From assembly GCA_024399035.1 (NCBI GenBank), contig JAKSID010000007.1, positions 22,482-86,481 on the forward strand: a stretch of DNA of 64,000 nt, read 5' to 3'. Below are positions 39,644 to 50,660 of the stretch, in pieces. A model generated the notes under the pieces. The model did not search any database. It saw only the letters and a program-made list of their open reading frames with translations, and was not told the origin of the DNA. The position numbers and the translations under genes were made by a program. This stretch comes from Fibrobacter sp. (GTDB lineage Bacteria; Fibrobacterota; Fibrobacteria; Fibrobacterales; Fibrobacteraceae). Position 1 is the first letter of the stretch. Each line of letters begins with the position of its first letter.

Positions 39644-41494
39644 ATGCTCGATTATTTGATACCATTCCTTACCCGAACATTCGCGTTCGACCCCAACAGT
39701 CCCCTGCTGTTTACGCAGTTCTATTTCTGGGGTTTCTTCGCGGTTGTATTCGCCCTGCTGACTTTGGTTCATAACCGCATTCTGTTGCGCAACTCCTTTT
39801 TGTTCGCAACCAGTATGTTCTTCTACTACAAGACCAGCGGTAGCTACGTCTGCATTCTGGCATTCTGCGTGGTAGCCAACTTCTTTATCGGCAAGTTCAT
39901 CGAAAAGTCCGACGTGAACTGGAAGAAAAAGGCCTGGATGATCGCCGCCGTGATTATCGACCTTCTAGTTTTGTGCTACTACAAGTACGCCTACTTCTTC
40001 CTGGATGTTCTTTACGATATCTTCGGAATCGAGCTCCACGTCTACAACTTCTTTGCCGCAGCAAGCAACGCAATTTTCAATACCAACTCCATGGTGGACC
40101 GCATTATCCTGCCGGTGGGTATTTCGTTCTTCACCTTCCAGGCAATGAGTTACTGCATCGATATTTACCGTGGCAAAATCAAGGCTGTTACAAACATCCT
40201 GGATTTCGGTTTCTACCTGACATTCTTCCCGCAGTTGGTGGCAGGCCCCATTGTTCGCGCAGACAAGTTCGTTCCGCAGCTTTACAAGAAGTTCTTCCTC
40301 CCCCGCCGTGCCTTCGGAATGGCTGTATTCTGGATCTTGAACGGTCTCGCCAAGAAGATTATTCTTTCCGACTATCTGGCAACCAACTTCGTAGACCGCG
40401 TTTTCGATACACCGCTGCTGTTCACCGGCTTTGAAAACCTGATTGCATTGTTCGCCTACTCCCTGCAGGTTTACGCGGACTTCTCCGGCTACACGGACAT
40501 CGCCATTGGCGTCGCCCTCCTCATGGGTTTCCGTCTGCCTCAGAACTTCAACAGCCCCTACAAGGCACTGTCCCCCACGGAATTCTGGCGTCGTTGGCAT
40601 ATCAGCCTTTCCAGCTGGCTGCGCGACTACGTGTACATTCCCCTGGGCGGTAACCGCGGCGCAAGCATCGGTACCTACTTCTGGATTGGCTTCATTAGCC
40701 TTGTAGCCATCATCCTTTCCGGTAGTGGCTGGGTTGGCCTGGGCATCGGCCTGTTCCTGCTCTACATCGCCCTTTACGCCTACTTCAAGCCCGACTCCCG
40801 CAAGTTCATTACCACCAATATGAACGCCATGTCTACCCAGATTATTGGCGGTTGGTGGCACGGCGCAAGCTGGAACTTTATTATTTGGGGTGGTTTGAAT
40901 GGTTTCGGCCAGGTGTTCAACAAGTTCTGGGTGAAGCGCAGCATTACCTTCCGCGCCATTGCATCCTTCGTGTTGTTCGCCACTAGCGGCATCATCTTCA
41001 AGAATTGGGGCTACCCCATTTTCGCCATTACCACCGTATGGTTCGGCGTTCTGTTCTTCGGCATTTACTCCGTAATGATCTTCCGTCTGTTCAGCGACAA
41101 GACCTACCACTGGCTCTATACCGCATGGAACGTGACCTTGACTTTCGTATTCATCACCTTTACCCGCTTGTTCTTCCGTGCAGGTTCCAACCTGGATCCG
41201 GCAGAAGCTAACGAAGTTGCCTGGAATACCGCCAAGAACATGGTGCAGCAAATGGGCACCGCATGGAAGTTGGAAACCATTCCTACCATCGCCTGGGAAC
41301 ACATGAACATTATCCTGGTGTTCATTGCCGGCATGGTCATCCACTGGATTCCCAAGAAGTTCAAGAGCCGCTACCGCATCACATTTGCAAGCTTGCCGAT
41401 CCCGGCCATGGTGGCCGTTACCGCAGCAATCATCTTCGTGATTTACCAGTTCATGAGCGCAGATTCCTGCCCCTTCATTTACTTCCAGTTCTAA
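39644..41494 (+). CDS. MBOAT family membrane-bound O-acyltransferase (AlgI/DltB-like)
   Basis: 616 residues with about 12 hydrophobic segments, longer than AlgI (about 520). Family blocks: LPVGISFFTFQAMSYCIDIY, the long FFPQLVAGPIVRADKFVPQL, YADFSGYTDIAIG, FWRRWHISLSSWLRDYVYIP, and the catalytic His (about residue 406) in WWHGASWNFIIWG. MBOAT proteins move acyl groups, usually acetyl, across the membrane for transfer to polysaccharides or teichoic acids. It starts 8 bp after the second SGNH gene, and the unit ends in a strong terminator. The gene order hisS, SGNH, SGNH, MBOAT is the notable feature. Confidence 0.93.
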   Translation: MLDYLIPFLTRTFAFDPNSPLLFTQFYFWGFFAVVFALLTLVHNRILLRNSFLFATSMFFYYKTSGSYVCILAFCVVANFFIGKFIEKSDVNWKKKAWMIAAVIIDLLVLCYYKYAYFFLDVLYDIFGIELHVYNFFAAASNAIFNTNSMVDRIILPVGISFFTFQAMSYCIDIYRGKIKAVTNILDFGFYLTFFPQLVAGPIVRADKFVPQLYKKFFLPRRAFGMAVFWILNGLAKKIILSDYLATNFVDRVFDTPLLFTGFENLIALFAYSLQVYADFSGYTDIAIGVALLMGFRLPQNFNSPYKALSPTEFWRRWHISLSSWLRDYVYIPLGGNRGASIGTYFWIGFISLVAIILSGSGWVGLGIGLFLLYIALYAYFKPDSRKFITTNMNAMSTQIIGGWWHGASWNFIIWGGLNGFGQVFNKFWVKRSITFRAIASFVLFATSGIIFKNWGYPIFAITTVWFGVLFFGIYSVMIFRLFSDKTYHWLYTAWNVTLTFVFITFTRLFFRAGSNLDPAEANEVAWNTAKNMVQQMGTAWKLETIPTIAWEHMNIILVFIAGMVIHWIPKKFKSRYRITFASLPIPAMVAVTAAIIFVIYQFMSADSCPFIYFQF

Positions 41495-41566
41495 AGGACA
41501 TTTCAAGGATTTCCACAACGAAATTTTTGTCAAGACAAAATACAGTAGAGTAAACGGCTTTAGAAT

Positions 41567-41596
41567 TTAAGGAACGAGCAATCGTTCCTTTTTTTA
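41567..41596 (+). terminator. Terminator of the O-acylation operon
   Basis: AAGGAACGA / TCGTTCCTT stem with a GCAA-type loop and seven T. Confidence 0.93.
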
Positions 41597-41607
41597 TATT
41601 ATAGGTA

Positions 41608-42945
41608 ATGGCCGAAATTCAAAATTCCGCATTCGACAAGCGAATCAAGAAACATGTGATAGGAAAGCCACACCGCTTTATGGCTGTGGCTCCCCTGGGT
41701 TTTGAAGAAACACTGGCGGAGGAGTTAAAGTACATCGGGGTGGAAGTTGCTTCTGATGGGGCCCCGGGTATAAAAGTCGCGGGCGACGGCAAGGTGGAAT
41801 TTACCGCAAAGATCACCGAAGCCTGGAAGGCTGTGGCCTACAGCCGCATCGCCAACCGCGTACTCATGGAAATCGGCAGTTTCAAGGCTGAGAATTTCGG
41901 GCAGTTGGAAAAGGGTGTGGCAGCAGTGCCATGGGAATTGTTTTTGAACAACGCCCCCATTACGTTTCACACCACATGCAAGCATTCCAGACTTTATCAT
42001 TCGGGAGCCATCGAAGAAAGAGTAGCTCCGATTATTGCCAAGGCATTAAACAATACCGTTGCCGATTCCTTTGGGCAGAACATCTACATCAATCTGCAGG
42101 ATGACCGATGCACCCTCTGGCTGGATCTTGCCGGCGAAGAACTTTACAAGCGGGGTCACGAACGCTTTGTGGCAGAAGCCCCGCTGAAGGAAACCATTGC
42201 TGCGGCAATGATTTTCGAAGCGTCACAAACGGCCGGAGTCGCTCAGGATAGTTTCGTGCGATCTTTCGCGATCCTCGATGGTATGGCAGGCAGTGGCACA
42301 TTCTCTCTTGAAGCCGCCTACATCGCCAACGGGCTCATTCCCGGCAAGTGCCGCGATTTCGCATTGAAGCACCAACCCGCCTTTAAGGAAGCCACCTGGA
42401 ACTTTATCCTAAAAGGACGTCATTCTGAGAAGCGGAGCGACGAAGAATCCACGACTAACCTTCTCTCAATTATTACCTCCGACATTTCGGAACGTCCTAT
42501 CAGCATCATCAAGCATAATGCAGAAGCTAGCCCGCTGGCAGAAATTGCGAAAACAAATCCCGACGCGGTTACCATCAACCCGCAGCTGAAGGATTTCTTT
42601 AGCTACACCATCGAAGACATCTGCGCAGTACAACCTCCCGAAAACCAATCGTCAATTATCAATCATCAATCATCAATTATTTTATTAAATCCGCCCTACG
42701 GCAAGCGCCTGGCTTTTGACGCACCCAAACTTTATACGAAAATCGGGCAGAAATTAACCGAATGGAGCAGCGACGCACAAACCCGCAATCAAGGCATTAC
42801 CGTCGCCATCTTGGTTCCCAAGGATAGCATGCAGAACCTGCTCCAGGCCTGCCCCGCCCTAAACCCAAGCAACAATCCCGAGGCAAAGCTCATCGAGACA
42901 AGTCACGGCGGCTTCAGCCTCAACGCAATCTTTGCCAGGATTTAA
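41608..42945 (+). CDS. THUMP-domain class I methyltransferase, RlmL N-terminal-like (23S rRNA guanine N2)
   Basis: 445 residues. An N-terminal ferredoxin-like/THUMP region (APLGFEETLAEELK, TCKHSRLYHSG, INLQDDRCTLWLDLAGEELY) is followed by a Rossmann methyltransferase with AILDGMAGSGTFSLEAA (SAM site) and the N6/N2-type motif LLNPPYGKRL. That matches the RlmL/YcbY or YpsC family, which methylates guanine in 23S rRNA. Two segments look inserted. RHSEKRSDEES at about 271-281 and QSSIINHQSSII at about 349-360 are translations of dispersed DNA repeats, between or just before conserved motifs. The next gene starts 3 bp after the stop. Confidence 0.85.
   Translation: MAEIQNSAFDKRIKKHVIGKPHRFMAVAPLGFEETLAEELKYIGVEVASDGAPGIKVAGDGKVEFTAKITEAWKAVAYSRIANRVLMEIGSFKAENFGQLEKGVAAVPWELFLNNAPITFHTTCKHSRLYHSGAIEERVAPIIAKALNNTVADSFGQNIYINLQDDRCTLWLDLAGEELYKRGHERFVAEAPLKETIAAAMIFEASQTAGVAQDSFVRSFAILDGMAGSGTFSLEAAYIANGLIPGKCRDFALKHQPAFKEATWNFILKGRHSEKRSDEESTTNLLSIITSDISERPISIIKHNAEASPLAEIAKTNPDAVTINPQLKDFFSYTIEDICAVQPPENQSSIINHQSSIILLNPPYGKRLAFDAPKLYTKIGQKLTEWSSDAQTRNQGITVAILVPKDSMQNLLQACPALNPSNNPEAKLIETSHGGFSLNAIFARI
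42418..42452 (+). repeat. Dispersed repeat embedded in the methyltransferase gene
   Basis: GTCATTCTGAGAAGCGGAGC continuing to GAATCC is the inverse of the repeat seen intergenically at 59307-59342 (GATCCTTCGACGCGCTTCG to GGATGAC). It adds RHSEKRSDEES to the protein in frame. Confidence 0.8.
42648..42682 (+). repeat. ATCAATTATC-type tandem repeat inside the methyltransferase gene
   Basis: Repeated TCAATTATCAATCATCAATC units of 7 bp period (ATCATCA/ATCAATT). They encode the polar insert QSSIINHQSSII just before the NPPY motif. Confidence 0.65.
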
Positions 42946-42948
42946 CCA

Positions 42949-43827
42949 ATGGAACCAACTGATCCCTATTTCATATTCATTTTCAACATCGCCGTCTTAG
43001 TCATTTTAGCCTTAATTCCATGGGCAGCCGGGCTCATTACAAATAAATTCAGCAACAAACGTAAAGTATTTCTCGTCGGGAAAATCCTTTCCATTTTACT
43101 ATCGGTCCTTATTCTTGCCTTCTTTTCCATTTCCCCATTTCTGTTTAAAGCAGATCAAGAATACTTAAACGAACCATTTCATTTCTTTGTTATGGGAAGT
43201 ATTCTTTGCGGCTTGTTTTTTTCCATTCTCCCTCTGTCCACTTTTTATTTCCTGGCCAGCAAAAAAATTAAAAGGAGGTTTCTATGCATTTTCGGGACCT
43301 TCGTCATATTCTTCGTCATGCTTACCGGATACGAGCATTTCGTAAACCGCTGCATCGGATTTGTCTTTGAAACAAAGCGCCAGGAACTTCCCCTAGATGA
43401 ATTTTACCGTATTCACCCTAACGCGGATACAAGCAGTGACTTCAACATATTCATACAGGAAGATTTCCGTTTCGAAGCTAATTTATCCGTACATAGGGAT
43501 TTCACGCAACTCAAATCCATGAACATAAGTTTTCACGACGATACAACGAGATGCTCCCGTGACGATTTGCAACAAGATTCAGTATTGCTTTTAATTGAAG
43601 AAATCATCAATTACAGGCCCGAAAAAGACTACTGCGTTATAACAGACATGTGCGAACACCCCGCACTGCACGTAGATTTAGCCGTAAACAAGAAAAATTC
43701 AAGATTCATATCGTTAAGTCTTGAAGATCTTGACCGATTCCATCCCAAAGCGCAGAACTTGGCAAGGCTAGCGCTCAAGCTCGTAAAATCCAATGATTTC
43801 GTCCGATTTGAGGGATGCAGAGATTAA
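42949..43827 (+). CDS. Hypothetical membrane protein
   Basis: 292 residues. Four hydrophobic helices in the first 145 residues (IFNIAVLVILALIPWAAGLI, ILSILLSVLILAFFSI, FVMGSILCGLFFSILPL, FCIFGTFVIFFVML-like), then a 150-residue soluble domain with several Cys and acidic residues (DDTTRCSRDDLQQDS, CVITDMCEHPALHVDL). Family not recognised. The coding sequence is visibly more AT-rich than its neighbours, suggesting a different evolutionary history. It begins 3 bp after the methyltransferase stop and so shares its transcript. Confidence 0.7.
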   Translation: MEPTDPYFIFIFNIAVLVILALIPWAAGLITNKFSNKRKVFLVGKILSILLSVLILAFFSISPFLFKADQEYLNEPFHFFVMGSILCGLFFSILPLSTFYFLASKKIKRRFLCIFGTFVIFFVMLTGYEHFVNRCIGFVFETKRQELPLDEFYRIHPNADTSSDFNIFIQEDFRFEANLSVHRDFTQLKSMNISFHDDTTRCSRDDLQQDSVLLLIEEIINYRPEKDYCVITDMCEHPALHVDLAVNKKNSRFISLSLEDLDRFHPKAQNLARLALKLVKSNDFVRFEGCRD

Positions 43828-43927
43828 AGATTTCAAGCCTTTACTATATTTTCCCTGTTCAAATTTTATAGCATCGGCGCAGCCCCGCCCTGCATATACG
43901 GAACTGCGCAATTTATGAGGTAACATT

Positions 43928-45787
43928 ATGCCGAAACTTCGTTCGTTGAAGACTATGGAAGGCCGCGAAATGGCCGGTGCACGTGCCCTTTGGCACGCAA
44001 CAGGTACCAAGGTGGAAGACTTTGGCAAGCCGGTGGTTTGCGTTGTTAACAGCTACACCCAGTTTGTTCCGGGTCACGTTCATCTGAAGGACGTGGGCCA
44101 GATCGTTGCCCGCGCTATCGAAGCCGCAGGTGGCGTTGCTAAGGAAATGAACACCATCGCTGTGGACGACGGTATCGCCATGGGCCACGACGGCATGCTT
44201 TACAGCCTCCCGTCCCGCGACCTCATTGCAGACTCTACCGAATACATGGCTAACGCTCACCGCGCAGACGCCTTGGTCTGCATCTCCAACTGCGACAAGG
44301 TTACTCCGGGTATGCTCATGGCTGCAATGCGCCTGAACATTCCTGCGATCTTCGTTTCTGGCGGTCCCATGGAAGCTGGCCACGTTACCACTAAGGACGG
44401 CAAGGACCGCGCCCTGGACCTGATCGACGCAATGATCGACTCCGCAGACAACTCCGTTTCTGACGAAGAAGTTGCCGCTATCGAAGCTAACGCCTGCCCC
44501 ACTTGCGGTTCCTGCTCCGGCATGTTCACTGCAAACTCCATGAACTCCCTGACCGAAGCTCTTGGCCTTTCTCTCCCGGGCAACGGCACCATCGTTGCAA
44601 CCCACTCCGAACGTAAGAAGCTGTTCGAAGCTGCCGGTAAGCGCATCGTGGAACTCTGCCACAAGTACTATGACGAAGGTGACGAAAGCATCCTCCCCCG
44701 TAGCATCGCTACCATGGACGCCTTCGAAAACGCAATGCGTCTGGACATCGCCATGGGCGGTTCCTCCAACACCGTGCTCCACCTGCTGGCAGTTGCACAG
44801 GAAGCCGGCGTTGACTTCACCATGAAGGACATCAACCGTCTCTCCCTGAACACTCCTTGCATCTGTAAGGTCGCCCCCACCGTTCACAACATCCATATCG
44901 AACAGGTGAACCGCGCTGGCGGTATCATGGGCATCCTCGGCGAACTGGACCGCATGGGCCTCATTCACAAGAATGCAAAGACTGTTCACGCAGCAACCAT
45001 GGGCGAAGCTCTTGAAATTAACGACATCGTCCGCGGCAACGCAACTGAAGAAGTCAAGCTGCGTTACCTCGCAGGCCCCGGCCGCAAGTACAACCTGGTT
45101 GCTTTCAGCCAGAGCACCTACTACGAATCCTTGGACATGGACCGCGCAACAGGCGCAATCCGCGACGGCGCACACGCCTACACCAAGGACGGCGGTCTCG
45201 CAGTTCTGTACGGCAACCTGGCTCAGGACGGCTGCATCGTGAAGACTGCAGGCGTTGACGAATCCATCTGGAAGTTCACCGGTCCCGCAGTTGTGTTCGA
45301 ATCTCAGGAAGACGCTGTCAACGGCATCCTTGGCGACAAGGTGAAGGCTGGCGACGTTGTGGTTATCCGCTACGAAGGTCCTAAGGGTGGTCCGGGCATG
45401 CAGGAAATGCTGTACCCCACTTCTTACCTCAAGAGCCGTCACCTGGGCAAGAGCTGCGCTCTCCTTACCGACGGTCGTTTCTCCGGTGGTACCAGCGGTC
45501 TTTCCATCGGCCACGCCTCTCCGGAAGCTGCTAACAAGGGTAACATCGGTCTGGTGGAAACTGGCGACGTTATCGAAATCGATATCCCGAACCGCACCAT
45601 CAACGTGCAGCTCACCGACGACGAACTTGCAGCACGCCGCAAGGCTATGGATGCTCGTGGTGCCAAGGCATGGCAGCCGGTTTCTCGTGACCGCGTGGTC
45701 TCCAAGGCTCTGCAGGCTTACGCAGCTATGGCAACCTCTGCTGACAAGGGTGCCGTTCGTGATCTGAGCCTCATTGGCGTAAAGTAA
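43928..45787 (+). CDS. ilvD: Dihydroxy-acid dehydratase
   Basis: 619 residues from ATG 43928 with GAGGTAAC upstream. It performs the third step of branched-chain amino-acid synthesis, converting dihydroxy acids to 2-keto acids with an iron-sulfur cluster. Family blocks: [45 protein letters not shown] (cluster Cys), [17 protein letters not shown] (cluster Cys), [13 protein letters not shown] and [12 protein letters not shown]. The length is that of the E. coli enzyme. It is followed at once by the 82 bp palindromic repeats, whose first copy starts at the stop codon. Confidence 0.97.
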   Translation: MPKLRSLKTMEGREMAGARALWHATGTKVEDFGKPVVCVVNSYTQFVPGHVHLKDVGQIVARAIEAAGGVAKEMNTIAVDDGIAMGHDGMLYSLPSRDLIADSTEYMANAHRADALVCISNCDKVTPGMLMAAMRLNIPAIFVSGGPMEAGHVTTKDGKDRALDLIDAMIDSADNSVSDEEVAAIEANACPTCGSCSGMFTANSMNSLTEALGLSLPGNGTIVATHSERKKLFEAAGKRIVELCHKYYDEGDESILPRSIATMDAFENAMRLDIAMGGSSNTVLHLLAVAQEAGVDFTMKDINRLSLNTPCICKVAPTVHNIHIEQVNRAGGIMGILGELDRMGLIHKNAKTVHAATMGEALEINDIVRGNATEEVKLRYLAGPGRKYNLVAFSQSTYYESLDMDRATGAIRDGAHAYTKDGGLAVLYGNLAQDGCIVKTAGVDESIWKFTGPAVVFESQEDAVNGILGDKVKAGDVVVIRYEGPKGGPGMQEMLYPTSYLKSRHLGKSCALLTDGRFSGGTSGLSIGHASPEAANKGNIGLVETGDVIEIDIPNRTINVQLTDDELAARRKAMDARGAKAWQPVSRDRVVSKALQAYAAMATSADKGAVRDLSLIGVK

Positions 45788-45966
45788 TCGCAAGGCGAAT
45801 GCTGCAAAAACATGCTTGCATGTTTTTATAGCTGAGCCGCAGATTACTGCGCTCGCAGAGCGCCAGTAATCGCAAGGCGAATACCGCAAAAACATGCTTG
45901 CATGTTTTTATGGTTGAGCCGTAGATTACTGCACGCATAGTGTGCCAGTAATCGCAAGGCGAGTGA
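45785..45966 (+). repeat. 82 bp palindromic tandem repeat after ilvD
   Basis: Two full 82 bp copies (45785-45866, 45867-45948) and a partial third. Each starts TAATCGCAAGGCGA, with its first TAA being the ilvD stop codon. Each contains the hairpin AAAACATG-CTTG-CATGTTTT-type stem and a second hairpin inside ATTACTG / CAGTAAT. The second hairpin differs between copies by paired substitutions. The third copy instead carries GTGAACC-T-GGTTCAC. Confidence 0.88.
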
Positions 45967-46034
45967 ACCTGGTTCACAAGCGCTTCGATTGCTTCGGCTT
46001 CGCCTCGCAATGACAGCAGGGTCCGCGACCCTAC
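45967..46034 (+). repeat. TTCGATTGC to CTCGCAATGACA dispersed repeat
   Basis: CTTCGATTGCTTCGGCTTCG and CTCGCAATGACAGC have the same ends as the repeat in ligA (10401-10441) and before the EIIA gene (59458). A GGGTC-CGC-GACCC hairpin follows. Confidence 0.7.
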
Positions 46035-46035
46035 G

Positions 46036-46078
46036 AAAAAAAAATTTCCCGGCGGTTAAACCGTCGGGATTTTTTTCG
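46036..46078. terminator. Bidirectional terminator between ilvD and the FIST-GGDEF-HD-GYP gene
   Basis: TCCCGGCGGTT / AACCGTCGGGA stem with A and T tracts on both sides. Confidence 0.88.
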
Positions 46079-46105
46079 CAGGTTGGCACTGCAATTACAT
46101 CATTC

Positions 46106-48499
46106 CTAATGCTTTTTGTTTGTGCCGCTCATAAGCCGCAGCAGTTCGTCGGCCACATCGCCCCACATCTCAAGAACAACCTTACCGATGGCGGGGTCAT
46201 ACATCTTACCCAGATTTTTCTCGATTTCCTCACGGCAGAAATCTAAAGACATGGCGTCACGATAGCACCGGCGGCTAGTCATGGCATCGATGGAATCGGC
46301 CACAGCAATAATGCGAGCTCCCAGCGGAATATCGTCGCCCTTCAAGCCTTCGGGATAACCGCGGCCATCATAGCGTTCGTGATGATGCATCACCACGTTC
46401 ACAAGTTCCTGGGTGTAGTTGGACTGCATCAAGATGCGGGCACCGATTACAGGATGCTGCTTAATCACAGCAAACTCATCATCGGTCAACTTGCCAGGCT
46501 TACCAAGGATAGCATCGCTCACGCCCACCTTGCCAATATCATGGAGCAAGGCTGCGTCTGCAAGCATTTGCATGGTGCTATCAGAAACGCCCAGCGCCTT
46601 TGCGAACATCAAGGAAAGATCCTGCACGCGGTCCGAATGGTGCGCCGTATAGGAATCCTTGGCTTCTTCAATAGAAATCAAGCAAGACACCAAGTCGCGA
46701 AGATTCTGATTATCATCAGATGCACTCACACAGCGTGAGGACGTCTTGTCGCGATACATGTTCAAGTCGGCATCCATCTTCCAGTCAGAAATGGATTTTC
46801 GAATACCGTATTCATTGGTCAGGCGGCTTTCGCCAATGGCCATGGAAAGTCTATACAATGCGGTCTTGTTATACTCATCCACACCTTCTTTCAGGCGTTT
46901 CATCAGATGGAAAAGTTTTTCCTTGCCCGCATCCGCCAGCACAACAAATTCGTCGCCACCAATGCGGTAGCAATGGCCCAAGGTTCCAAAGGCCTCCGTA
47001 ATGGTATTGGCAGCAGCCACAATCAAGGCGTCTCCAGCCAAATGTCCAAAGGTATCGTTGGTGTACTTAAGCCCGTTCACGTCGATCATGAGCATAACCC
47101 AATCCGACAGGGTATTGTTTTCCGCGTCAATGCGCTTTAGCAAGGAATCAAAGGCCAAGCGATTTTCAAGGCCAGTCAGGCTATCCGTAGAAGCAAGACC
47201 CTTCAGCTGCTGGTTATACACCTGCAACTTGCTGTTGATTTCTTCCAGCTCAAAAGAAGTTTCGCGAATGAAGGTTGCCATTCGGGCAGCCAGCGGCAAC
47301 TTGGTGGAACGTTCCTGCTGACGCATAAATGCAGAAGCCTGCAAGCCCTTGCCCGGGCCTTCGCGCATAGCAGCCACCACCAAGGTAATGTTATGCTGAT
47401 TCAAGTGTCCTTTTTCTCTCAGGAATTCACCGTGGGAGAAAAATCCTGTGCTAGGAGCGATACACTTAAAGGGAAAAATTTCGTAAGTCGGCTCGTGAGA
47501 AGACCAGAAAGCCTTACGTGCAGCGCAGGAGAAAATATGCAATACGTCTGGGTTAAATGATTTGATTTTTTCACTTTCCTGACGAATGGACTCTAGAATA
47601 GTCTGAGGCTCGCCATAGGACAAGCGAATAATAGAGCCCACCTGGATATCGGAACTCATAGAAAGGGATCCATCGGGATTACTCTTTGCCGGAGCGCGGA
47701 CTATGGTGGTTCCGTTATGCTCGTACAACACCGGGAAATCCAGTGCGTTAATAAAGAAGTTATCGTCGTTATTGATATTCAGGTACTTGTGGTAAATATC
47801 AAAAGCAGGCACACCGCCCATTTCGTACAAGACATTGCCATCGGCCTTGGTCACATGGAAGTTTCGACCAATGGGTTTCCAGCCGCTGATCTTAAAGGAT
47901 TCCACAATAAAGTCTTCGCCGCCAAACAGCAAGACAACTACACCATGTTTGCTATAGCCACCTTCTGATGAAAACACGCAGGAGTCGGAACTAGACAAGT
48001 CCGTAGAGCAGACGATTCCACCAAACATCTGGATATTGGGGCGGAGCCCGACCATGCCGTCGCAGAATTCCGTGGATGATCTGGAAGAAATGCATCGATA
48101 CATTTCAACAGCCTTTACCCAGGGATTTTCATCTGTTTCTCGGACGATGTTTCGGGCAATTTCTCTTGCAGACAGATTTTCCATATCGTACTGCAAAAGC
48201 TTGAACTTCGTGGTGGTTTTCTCGAAAATCGTAAAGGAAAGAGTAATGTCGGCAGCAGCATCACAATCCACAATGTTTCCGCTAGTGGAATGTCCAAACC
48301 AAGGCACCCCAGGGAAAACCTCTTCAATGATATTGCTAACCGCAGCCAGTTTTTCCTTGCTTAAAATTGTTGAAAAAATCTGGACGTACATCTGCGGCAA
48401 ATCCTTGCCGTTAGACATCATAGGAAGAATAGCCTTGAGAACCTCAAGGTTATTCCTTAACTCACCATCACCTTTATATGCAATGATTCTCTTTTGCAT
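46106..48499 (-). CDS. FIST sensor, GGDEF and HD-GYP signalling protein
   Basis: 797 residues with no membrane segment. Residues 1-400 match the FIST_N plus FIST_C small-ligand sensor arrangement (VFPGVPWFGHSTSGNIVD, QMFGGIVCSTD, HIFSCAARKAFW). A coiled linker (FIRETSFELEEINSKLQVYN) leads to a GGDEF domain with intact IGGDEF at 513-518 and no RxxD inhibitory site in front. The C-terminal HD-GYP domain has HDIGK (His653) and HHERYDGRGYP. Both cyclic-di-GMP synthesis and hydrolysis motifs are intact, so the protein may be bifunctional and switched by the FIST ligand; which activity dominates is not readable. Monocistronic. GGGGGTG upstream supports the start. Confidence 0.9.
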   Translation of the reverse strand: MQKRIIAYKGDGELRNNLEVLKAILPMMSNGKDLPQMYVQIFSTILSKEKLAAVSNIIEEVFPGVPWFGHSTSGNIVDCDAAADITLSFTIFEKTTTKFKLLQYDMENLSAREIARNIVRETDENPWVKAVEMYRCISSRSSTEFCDGMVGLRPNIQMFGGIVCSTDLSSSDSCVFSSEGGYSKHGVVVLLFGGEDFIVESFKISGWKPIGRNFHVTKADGNVLYEMGGVPAFDIYHKYLNINNDDNFFINALDFPVLYEHNGTTIVRAPAKSNPDGSLSMSSDIQVGSIIRLSYGEPQTILESIRQESEKIKSFNPDVLHIFSCAARKAFWSSHEPTYEIFPFKCIAPSTGFFSHGEFLREKGHLNQHNITLVVAAMREGPGKGLQASAFMRQQERSTKLPLAARMATFIRETSFELEEINSKLQVYNQQLKGLASTDSLTGLENRLAFDSLLKRIDAENNTLSDWVMLMIDVNGLKYTNDTFGHLAGDALIVAAANTITEAFGTLGHCYRIGGDEFVVLADAGKEKLFHLMKRLKEGVDEYNKTALYRLSMAIGESRLTNEYGIRKSISDWKMDADLNMYRDKTSSRCVSASDDNQNLRDLVSCLISIEEAKDSYTAHHSDRVQDLSLMFAKALGVSDSTMQMLADAALLHDIGKVGVSDAILGKPGKLTDDEFAVIKQHPVIGARILMQSNYTQELVNVVMHHHERYDGRGYPEGLKGDDIPLGARIIAVADSIDAMTSRRCYRDAMSLDFCREEIEKNLGKMYDPAIGKVVLEMWGDVADELLRLMSGTNKKH

Positions 48500-48523
48500 C
48501 GAGAAACACCCCCAAAAAGACTA

Positions 48524-48700
48524 ATTGATAACTAAGTCGAGCGTCGCAAAAATAAACTTGTTTATTTTTATGACCGAGACGCATTATCAAGAATAACGAA
48601 GTTATTAATTGATAACTAAAGTTATCGTTAATGTTGCGCCTCGGTCATGTCAAAAACTTCGTTTTTGCCGCGACTCTCGGCTTAGACATTAATTGTTCAA
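48524..48700. repeat. Large compound palindrome upstream of the FIST-GGDEF-HD-GYP gene
   Basis: Two repeat units face each other. The left reads TAAGTCGAGCGTCGC, the stem AATAAAC-TT-GTTTATT, and ATGACCGAGACGCA. The right, on the other strand, reads TAAGCCGAGAGTCGCGGC, the stem CAAAAAC-GAA-GTTTTTG, and ATGACCGAGGCGCA. Between them lies AATAAC-GAA-GTTATT. The flanks are conserved while stem sequences differ. Confidence 0.8.
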
Positions 48701-48716
48701 TAAGAATATATTCTTA
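48701..48716. promoter_or_regulatory. 16 bp perfect palindrome
   Basis: TAAGAATATATTCTTA lies between thiC and the palindromic repeats, about 200 bp before the signalling gene. It could be an operator. The rest of 48717-48795 is AT-rich and featureless, with no T-tract terminator seen for thiC. Confidence 0.3.
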
Positions 48717-48795
48717 AAACGGGGGCATTACAAATAAAAGTTTAAAAAATTTCGGTTTTTATATTCCTAAACGAAATAATGGGAGAAGCAACGCC

Positions 48796-50592
<1,797 letters not shown>

Positions 50593-50660
50593 TTTTGATA
50601 AATGTAGCATATTTGAAAAATAGATTTGGCCTTTTCCTACAGAATTTGTATCTTATGGGC

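Noticed and set aside
39965..41533. 522-codon minus-strand open frame opposite the MBOAT gene
   Set aside because: No ribosome site or domain; the plus strand has all MBOAT motifs.
43913..45895. 660-codon minus-strand open frame opposite ilvD
   Set aside because: Shadow of a strongly codon-biased gene; ilvD is unmistakable.
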